Source: Pedobacter frigiditerrae
GTDB taxonomy: Bacteria; Bacteroidota; Bacteroidia; Sphingobacteriales; Sphingobacteriaceae
Reading direction: 5' to 3'
Length of the DNA stretch: 64,000 bases
Assembly (NCBI RefSeq): GCF_032678705.1
Contig: NZ_JAVTSS010000001.1
Location: forward strand, 248,001 to 312,000
Below the pieces are notes generated by a model. The model was given only the letters and a program-made list of their open reading frames with translations, ran no database searches and had not been told where the DNA came from. The translations under genes were made by a program, and so were the position numbers. Shown here one piece after another: positions 59,155 through 64,000 of the stretch; within the stretch, counting starts at the first letter, position 1, and each line of letters begins with the position of its first letter.

Positions 59155-61245
59155 TCAAAACAAAAGCTCACTCTCACCCAAATACTGGCGGATGAGCCTT
59201 AAGATTTGATCGCCATAGGCTGCGGTTTTTCCCTCGCCTACATTTTTAATTTTAGAAAGCTGTGTGAGTGTTTTGGGTAGCTTTGCAGAGATATCGACCA
59301 TCGCCTGATCAGAAATAATGTGGTAACCAATCAATTTTTTTATTTCTGCTGTTTGTTTTCGCCATTCCAATAGTTGAGCATAAAGCGCAGGGTTTTCAAT
59401 TACTGCTGCTGTATTTGCCTGACTTTGTTTCCAGTCGTCGATGGGTTTATACTTTGTGGCCTTACTGCTCATTACTTTATCTATTTCAACAAAATTAGTA
59501 ATGGTGGGCAACAGCTCAAACACTTCGCTTTTTGCTTCTAATTGTTCTAGTAATTGGTTTAACGTAGAAAAATAGTCTGGATGAAATGCTACTCCATTTA
59601 ACGTTAGGTGCAAATCAGTGATGTCTGAATGTAGGCTAATTAGGTTGGGCAGGAAATAACCAGCTGCTTTTTCTAATCTAGCCTTAATTTCAAGGAGCAC
59701 AACGTGTTTAACACTCAATTCTTTCTGGATAAAACGAACCGCAATACTATAGATTTTCTTTTCTAGCATTTGCTGGATATGACTTAGTCTTTCTGTTATC
59801 AATGGGTCATTTGGCATTAACTCAATGATCACTCCCTTCAAATGATGCAAAGCGGTCATTGTCGGGGCGAAGTCGAAACTTTGCTGTAAGGTTTCAATAT
59901 CTAAAACAAATAAGGCATTATCTAGTGTTTGTTGACTAGGCAATGATGTTTGTGCCTTTTGCATGAAAGCTTTAACCGAAGCATCGGTAATGATGTTTTT
60001 AAGCTGCACTTTTTCTTTCAAGATCAAACCTTCAAGGTTTCTGCAACGACTAAGCGCTACATAAGTTTGTCCGTGAGCAAAGGCGGCACCCACGTCAATA
60101 ACTGCTTTGTCAAATGTTAATCCCTGACTTTTATGAATAGTGATTGCCCAAGCCAACCTTAAAGGGAATTGGGTAAAAGAACCCGCACTGTTTTGTTTTA
60201 CTTTTTGATCACTTTCTGAAAGGGTATATTTGTTGTTTTCCCAAACTTCTTGATTGGCCTCAAAGCTCGAGCCATCATCTAAAAAAGTTAGATTAATTCG
60301 CTCTCCATTAATGCTTTGTACTTTAGCAGTCCTGCCATTGTAAAATTGTTTCTTTCCAGAACTGTCATTTTTAATGAACATGACCATTGCGCCTTCCTTA
60401 AGCACAAGTTCCTCTTCTGTTGGGTAGGCTTCTTTTGGGAAATCGCCAGTAATTTTAGCTTGGAACCTGTGTGTAGTGCCCACTAGCTCTGCTAACCTTT
60501 GCTCGTTTAGCTGTTTAACTAAGGGGTTGTGTGTAGTTAAAGTAACATGGTCTGCCAAATCATGGTTAGCTGGGTTATTGTTGTAATGTTCGTTTAGCTT
60601 TTGCAACAAGTCTTCGCTGATAGCACCATTCCGTATTTCGTTTAATATCTCGATAAATACAGGGTCACTTTGCCTATGCACCTTCGTTAGTTCAAAAGTT
60701 AATAATGGAAATTCCTTAAAAATCAGGCTATCGAAGAAATAGGGGCCTTTATAGAATTTGCCCAATAGATGCCAGTCTTTTTGAAAAACCGGAGGCAACT
60801 GATACAAGTCGCCAATCATTAACAATTGTACACCACCAAAAGGTCTACTGTCCCCTTTTACAAATCTCAATACTCTATCAATATAATCTATTGTATCTGC
60901 CCTTACCATACTGATTTCATCTATGATAAGTAGATCCAAACATTTGATGATTTTTGATTTTTCAGGACCAAAACTTTTGCCTGAGAATTCATTAAATGCA
61001 TTTGCAAATGGCGTTGGTAAAATAGGGCCAAAAGGAACCTGAAAAAAGGAGTGAATAGTTACACCTCCTGCGTTAATGGCTGCTACTGCTGTAGGTGCCA
61101 CTACCACTAAATTCTTTTTGGTATTCGATCTAATGTAACGCAAAAAGGTAGTCTTGCCTGTACCTGCCTTACCTGTCATGAATATCGGCTTATTCGTTTT
61201 TTCTATAAAGTCGATGATTAATTTATGAAGGGGATCCAGTGTCAT
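59155..61245 (-). CDS. Pif1/RecD-like superfamily 1B DNA helicase with C-terminal HRDC-like domain
   Basis: 696 residues. Walker A GKAGTGKT is at 25-32, with APTAVAAINAGGVTIHSFF (motif Ia), Walker B LLIIDEISMVRAD near 105 and QLLMIGDLYQLPP (motif III) near 140. The UvrD-C-like motif VI is AITIHKSQGLTFDKAVIDVG then YVALSRCRNLEGL near 395. The extra C-terminal part (from about 500) ends with an HRDC-like fold: LLEWRKQTAEIKKLIGYHII, then AKLPKTLTQLSKIKNVGEGK. HRDC binds DNA in RecQ/RNase D. The enzyme probably unwinds G4 or forked DNA 5' to 3'. Not in an operon. Confidence 0.92.
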   Translation of the reverse strand: MTLDPLHKLIIDFIEKTNKPIFMTGKAGTGKTTFLRYIRSNTKKNLVVVAPTAVAAINAGGVTIHSFFQVPFGPILPTPFANAFNEFSGKSFGPEKSKIIKCLDLLIIDEISMVRADTIDYIDRVLRFVKGDSRPFGGVQLLMIGDLYQLPPVFQKDWHLLGKFYKGPYFFDSLIFKEFPLLTFELTKVHRQSDPVFIEILNEIRNGAISEDLLQKLNEHYNNNPANHDLADHVTLTTHNPLVKQLNEQRLAELVGTTHRFQAKITGDFPKEAYPTEEELVLKEGAMVMFIKNDSSGKKQFYNGRTAKVQSINGERINLTFLDDGSSFEANQEVWENNKYTLSESDQKVKQNSAGSFTQFPLRLAWAITIHKSQGLTFDKAVIDVGAAFAHGQTYVALSRCRNLEGLILKEKVQLKNIITDASVKAFMQKAQTSLPSQQTLDNALFVLDIETLQQSFDFAPTMTALHHLKGVIIELMPNDPLITERLSHIQQMLEKKIYSIAVRFIQKELSVKHVVLLEIKARLEKAAGYFLPNLISLHSDITDLHLTLNGVAFHPDYFSTLNQLLEQLEAKSEVFELLPTITNFVEIDKVMSSKATKYKPIDDWKQSQANTAAVIENPALYAQLLEWRKQTAEIKKLIGYHIISDQAMVDISAKLPKTLTQLSKIKNVGEGKTAAYGDQILRLIRQYLGESELLF

Positions 61246-61440
61246 TATAGGTAGATGAAATGTGGTGCTAAATTAAGGCAATTGCCTTTTGGCTTCGGAA
61301 CTTGTTTTCAACAATTAAAGAAGTTTGAAAGTAGAGAAGTCCGGAAGCTCGAGAGGGAACTAAAACAAATCAAAGAACTATAACGTTGAAACGAATTTAA
61401 GACGAAAAACCATAGCTGGTAGCATTTGGGGAAAGCGTGA

Positions 61441-61575
61441 CCGGATTTGACTGGATTTGACGGCAATTGACTGGTCTCAGGGTAGGCTTGTTCGAGACTT
61501 CTCCCAGTGTTGTTCGAGAAACGTTGCTTTAAAGGCCGATTCTCCGAACGAATCTGGGAGGAATGTGGGAGAAAA
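61441..61575. other. Long imperfect hairpin and direct repeats in the helicase-protease spacer
   Basis: Within the gene-free stretch 61246-62262, TTCTCCCAGTGTTGTTCGAGAA (61499-61520) can pair imperfectly with the segment at 61540-61563 (TTCTCCGAACGAA then CTGGGAGGAA). Direct repeats also occur: GGATTTGAC twice (61443, 61453) and TTGTTCGAGA twice (61489, 61510). Base composition is richer in GC than around. A frame of 122 codons across this part looks like chance. The remainder 61576-61820 is purine-rich GTCCGAAAG repeat and plain AT-rich sequence. Confidence 0.5.
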
Positions 61576-61821
61576 GCCATTGAGTTTGGGAAGAAAAATA
61601 GTTGTCGGGAGTCCGAAAGTCGAGGAAAGATAAAGGAGAAAGAACGAAGAGTAATGCAGAGGTCAGAAAGTCCGAAAGAAGAACAAGGGACAACGCAAAC
61701 AATTAACTCTAAAGAAAATTGTAAGCTACAAATTAGCGCCTTTGCTTATCGTTTTTCAATTGCTTTTTTAAAATACAATGCCGCTTTAAACCAAATTAAA
61801 CACCTACTGAAATTTTATCAA

Positions 61822-61861
61822 CTATACTATAGCTATACTTCATCTATACTTGAACTATACT
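61822..61861. repeat. Four CTATACT direct repeats with exact 11-bp period
   Basis: CTATACT starts at 61822, 61833, 61844 and 61855, each separated by four bases (ATAG, TCAT, TGAA). Seven-base direct repeats with four-base gaps are the geometry bound by OmpR/PhoB-type response regulators in tandem. No coding gene starts close by on either strand, so the target, if any, is unclear; it could also be a piece of a dispersed element. Confidence 0.75.
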
Positions 61862-62060
61862 TCATTAGTGCATAGGGTATGGTTGAAACCAAAATCAGGA
61901 ATTGATATTTAACTGTGGGTTAATAGAGGGGGGTGAAGGAAATAAGAAATAGGTAGGAAGTCCGAACAATGATCAACGAACGAGTCTCTCAATAACTCCA
62001 CACTAAAAAAACCTTTTCCATTTGCTTGCAGGGAATGCATCCTGTAAAATAGGTAACACT

Positions 62061-62091
62061 TTGTGAAAAACAGAGGCACTCAATGACGTAT
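62061..62091. repeat. Dispersed repeat (ATACGTCATTG... type), copy 2
   Basis: Read on -, ATACGTCATTGAGTGCCTCT then GTTTTTCACAA matches 49553-49583 with two differences. The copies are in opposite orientation and 12.5 kb apart. Confidence 0.75.
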
Positions 62092-62096
62092 ATGAT

Positions 62097-62132
62097 AAAA
62101 AATGGGCTGATAAATATCAGACCCATTTTTGT
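62097..62132 (-). terminator. Rho-independent terminator downstream of the aspartyl protease gene
   Basis: On -, AAAATGGGT-CTGATA pairs with TATCAG-CCCATTTT and is followed by a T-run. It lies about 130 bases after the protease stop, with the orphan A hairpin between. Confidence 0.75.
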
Positions 62133-62230
62133 TAATTAACTGTTTCTAACTAATCAACAACATCCATTGTTGAAGTATCTTTATGTTGCGATGAATGGCA
62201 ACAAATATTTTTTGGTAAAGTAAGTTTTTT

Positions 62231-62274
62231 GAAACCGATGAGATTTGCAGGTTGTTTTATACTCATCGGATGAC
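62231..62274. repeat. Orphan copy of REP-like hairpin A
   Basis: CTCATCGGATGAC (62262-62274) is a complete stem arm of hairpin A, and CCGATGAG (62235-62242) is the core of the other arm. The loop keeps ATTTGCAGG as in the array copies (whose loops read CCCTGCAAAT on the other strand). The outer part of the left arm is diverged (GAAA for GTCAT). It is 60 kb from the transposase array at 1784-2966. The stop codon of the protease gene is in its stem. Confidence 0.85.
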
Positions 62275-63432
62275 AATGTTTTCTTTTAATAACTTGCCGT
62301 CTTCTTGATATTCGATGGTCATTTTTGTCCCGGCAGGAGCAGCCAATAAACGTTTTAAGCCATCTGGATTTTTAAGCATGCTTTGATCTGTTACGCCATT
62401 GATGCTTTTAATGATGGCATTTGTTTTTATTTTTTGATCTGGATGATGCGTAGTTGAGTTTTGCATGGCCAATTCTCCTTTGAGGTTAAAGCCAAAAACA
62501 TAACCGCCCAATATAAAATCTAAGGGATGTGTGGCGTTTTTATTTGGTGTAAGGTAGATTTCCTTTTTTTGAAGGTTAATGGTGAAATTATAACGATAAA
62601 TTAAACGCATCCCTATGGAGCCATCAAAGCCTGGTTTCCAGTTTTCGTTTTGTCCGCCACCAGCCATTAGGGTTACCGGCATGTTTATAATGGGTTTGGC
62701 ATTTGCAAAAGAAAAGCTTGCGGCCTTGCCATTAAAGGTAGGTGAGGAGATGCCCATGCTGGTGGTGCTGGCTTGGTATTCTTGTTTAAAGCCACTCACC
62801 AACAAACGATTTTGTTTTACAAAAGGCCTGAAACAGATCAGGTTGTAAGCTGCGCCAGTATCAAACACAAAATTACCAATATAAGGTTTGTCTACATTAA
62901 TGGCTACTTGACCGGGAATGATAAATACCCCTGTTATGGTAATGGGTACGATAGTACCGCCTTTTTCGTAATTATAATTATCGAAATTGTACAAGCTCAA
63001 TTCTTTCTTGTCGAAATCTATTTTGGTGATATATTGCCTGGTCATGGTATTGCCGATGATACCATCTAATTCCTTACCCATATCTTTAAACAAGGCAATG
63101 CTTTGGTTTTTTAAAGTGAAGCCATCGAGGTGTACTTCATTGCCAGCAGAGATGGAGATTTGCATGCTGCCACCCACCACAGACGTGTTTTGTTGTCTGC
63201 TTACCTTTAAGCCCAAGGTATCGGCCAATGCCTGGGTAACTGCCATGCCATCGGCACCAGTATCAAACAATAGGCGCAATATCCTTGGATTATTGTTTAG
63301 TTTAACATGTAAAACGATAGACTCGTTATAAGGCTCGAAAGGAATAATGGCAACGGGTGTTTGCCCGTAAGTTTTAGGCAAAAGGAATAGCATGACAATG
63401 CAAAAAAGCATTGTTTTTTTAATTTTTAACAT
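62263..63432 (-). CDS. Secreted retropepsin-like aspartyl protease with PDZ domain
   Basis: 389 residues with a signal peptide (KTMLFCIVMLFLLPKTYGQ). Two DTG motifs are seen: LLFDTGADGM (Asp57) and FVFDTGAAYN (Asp191). One chain thus supplies both catalytic aspartates of a pseudo-dimer. A PDZ domain closes the protein (VFGFNLKGELAMQ, then IIKSINGVTDQSM and PAGTKMTIEYQEDG). Such proteins act in the periplasm or at the surface. The last three codons and the stop (V-I-R-stop) come from a REP-like hairpin stem at 62262-62274. Confidence 0.9.
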   Translation of the reverse strand: MLKIKKTMLFCIVMLFLLPKTYGQTPVAIIPFEPYNESIVLHVKLNNNPRILRLLFDTGADGMAVTQALADTLGLKVSRQQNTSVVGGSMQISISAGNEVHLDGFTLKNQSIALFKDMGKELDGIIGNTMTRQYITKIDFDKKELSLYNFDNYNYEKGGTIVPITITGVFIIPGQVAINVDKPYIGNFVFDTGAAYNLICFRPFVKQNRLLVSGFKQEYQASTTSMGISSPTFNGKAASFSFANAKPIINMPVTLMAGGGQNENWKPGFDGSIGMRLIYRYNFTINLQKKEIYLTPNKNATHPLDFILGGYVFGFNLKGELAMQNSTTHHPDQKIKTNAIIKSINGVTDQSMLKNPDGLKRLLAAPAGTKMTIEYQEDGKLLKENIVIR

Positions 63433-63453
63433 AATTTTGAGTATGGTTAAGGA

Positions 63454-63506
63454 GCCGCAGATTCGCAGATTTAAGAATCACTATTCCTAACCTGCGAATC
63501 TGCGGC
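63454..63506. repeat. 15-bp perfect inverted repeat (GCCGCAGATTCGCAG)
   Basis: GCCGCAGATTCGCAG (63454-63468) and CTGCGAATCTGCGGC (63492-63506) are exact complements over a 23-nt loop. It fills most of the spacer between the thioredoxin and protease genes, starts 12 bases after the thioredoxin stop and has no T-run. GC-rich in an AT-rich setting. Confidence 0.88.
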
Positions 63507-63518
63507 AAACCGAAATGA

Positions 63519-64000
63519 TTACTTCGCTAATTCTTTTTCTAGTAAAGTTTTTAATCGAGGATCTGATGGTCTTGGCGAATCAACAGATACAATTTTTCCA
63601 TTTTTATCAAATACCAAGAAACGAGGGATGGTGTTTACCTTGTAGTATTTAGAGAAATCATTGCCTGGTCCACCAGCCCATAATTGCATACCACCCAATT
63701 CTTTATCCTTGATCATTTTTTGCCATTTTTCCTTGTCTTTCGGGTCGTCTGTAGAAAGGCTGATGATTTGTACATCTTTCCCTTTCATTTCTTCTTCTAA
63801 CTTTTTAAGGCTTGGGATTTCTGCAATACACGGACCACACCATGTTGCCCAAACATCAACCAAAACAACCTTGCCTTTTAAGCTGGCTAAGGTTACTGTT
63901 TTGCCATCCTTATCAGCATAAGAGAAATTAAGTGCTGCATCCCCGGGCTTTAAAGTTGCTAATGGCGTTAAGATATCCATATCCCTTTGTTTTTGGCTTT
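63519..64000 (-). CDS. TlpA-like thiol-disulfide oxidoreductase (partial, 5' end outside window)
   Basis: At least 160 residues; the reading frame stays open to the window edge, so the N-terminus is missing. A Met at 63980 is inside the frame and need not be the start. The visible part is a complete thioredoxin-fold domain: LKPGDAALNFSYADKDGKTV, the active site VWATWCGPCIAEIPSL and the cis-Pro loop YYKVNTIPRFLVFDKNGKI. TlpA/ResA-like proteins reduce periplasmic disulfides, for instance in cytochrome c maturation. An AhpC-type N-terminal region is likely. It is upstream of the protease on the same strand. Confidence 0.88.
   Translation of the reverse strand, partial: SQKQRDMDILTPLATLKPGDAALNFSYADKDGKTVTLASLKGKVVLVDVWATWCGPCIAEIPSLKKLEEEMKGKDVQIISLSTDDPKDKEKWQKMIKDKELGGMQLWAGGPGNDFSKYYKVNTIPRFLVFDKNGKIVSVDSPRPSDPRLKTLLEKELAK

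Noticed and set aside
61486..61520. tRNA-like GTTCGA sequences
   Set aside because: The TTCGA words are in direct repeats without acceptor, anticodon or D-arm structure. No tRNA was found in the window.
61507..61875. 122-codon open frame in the helicase-protease spacer
   Set aside because: It runs through the hairpin, the purine-rich repeats and the CTATACT repeats, has unnatural Lys/Arg/Glu runs and resembles no family.

Overview
The window is AT-rich chromosomal DNA from a Bacteroidota bacterium, most likely Sphingobacteriaceae (Pedobacter-like). The evidence is the order of the division/cell-wall (dcw) cluster, TAnnTTTG/TTG promoters, a FtsZ ending in NNSFLHDNVD, a small histone-H1-like gene, a TonB-dependent receptor with a carboxypeptidase-like N-terminal domain, and a penicillin acylase. 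The genus is inferred; no rRNA or tRNA gene was seen.

Layout. 1-1773: end of a gap (GAPDH) gene, a GNAT acetyltransferase and pgk. 1784-2966: a tandem array of two hairpin types (A and B) interrupted by a REP-associated tyrosine transposase (RAYT). 3125-19333: dcw cluster mraZ-rsmH-ftsL-ftsI-murE-mraY-murD-ftsW-murG-murC-ftsQ-ftsA-ftsZ, all on +, with 10-bp-phased GTGG repeats before mraZ and three DnaA-box-like 9-mers before ftsZ. A terminator and a structured RNA candidate follow. 19640-32092: alpha-oxoamine synthase, H1-like protein, dapA, ligA, a secreted unknown, an AcpH-like protein, tyrS, a LuxE-like enzyme, a small membrane protein and a penicillin acylase.

32298-49081: a maltodextrin/glycogen locus, all on +. 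It holds a TonB receptor, periplasmic GH13 enzyme, beta-phosphoglucomutase, GH65 maltose phosphorylase, GH13 lipoprotein, SLC45-type transporter, GH31 alpha-glucosidase, a tiny membrane protein with an ABC ATPase, and glgB. A coherent pathway can be read: outer cleavage and uptake, inner-membrane import, phosphorolysis to glucose plus beta-glucose-1-phosphate, conversion to glucose-6-phosphate, and branching of storage glucan. No SusD follows the receptor.

49609-57038: a surface-signalling-like module. A membrane-anchored TPR-CHAT (caspase-like) protein, a PKD protein and a lipoprotein run on -, divergent from an ECF sigma factor and a membrane TPR protein in the anti-sigma position. 57166-64000: a NamZ-type muramidase, repeat-rich spacers, a Pif1/RecD-like helicase with an HRDC-like tail, a two-DTG aspartyl protease with PDZ, and the 3' part of a TlpA-like thioredoxin.

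Many intergenic gaps hold short dispersed inverted repeats of several families. Some overlap stop codons, supply a possible start codon, or lie over a promoter element. The most unusual items are the two-hairpin RAYT array with an orphan copy 60 kb away, the DnaA-box cluster before ftsZ, the CHAT/ECF module, and a four-fold CTATACT repeat with an exact 11-bp period.
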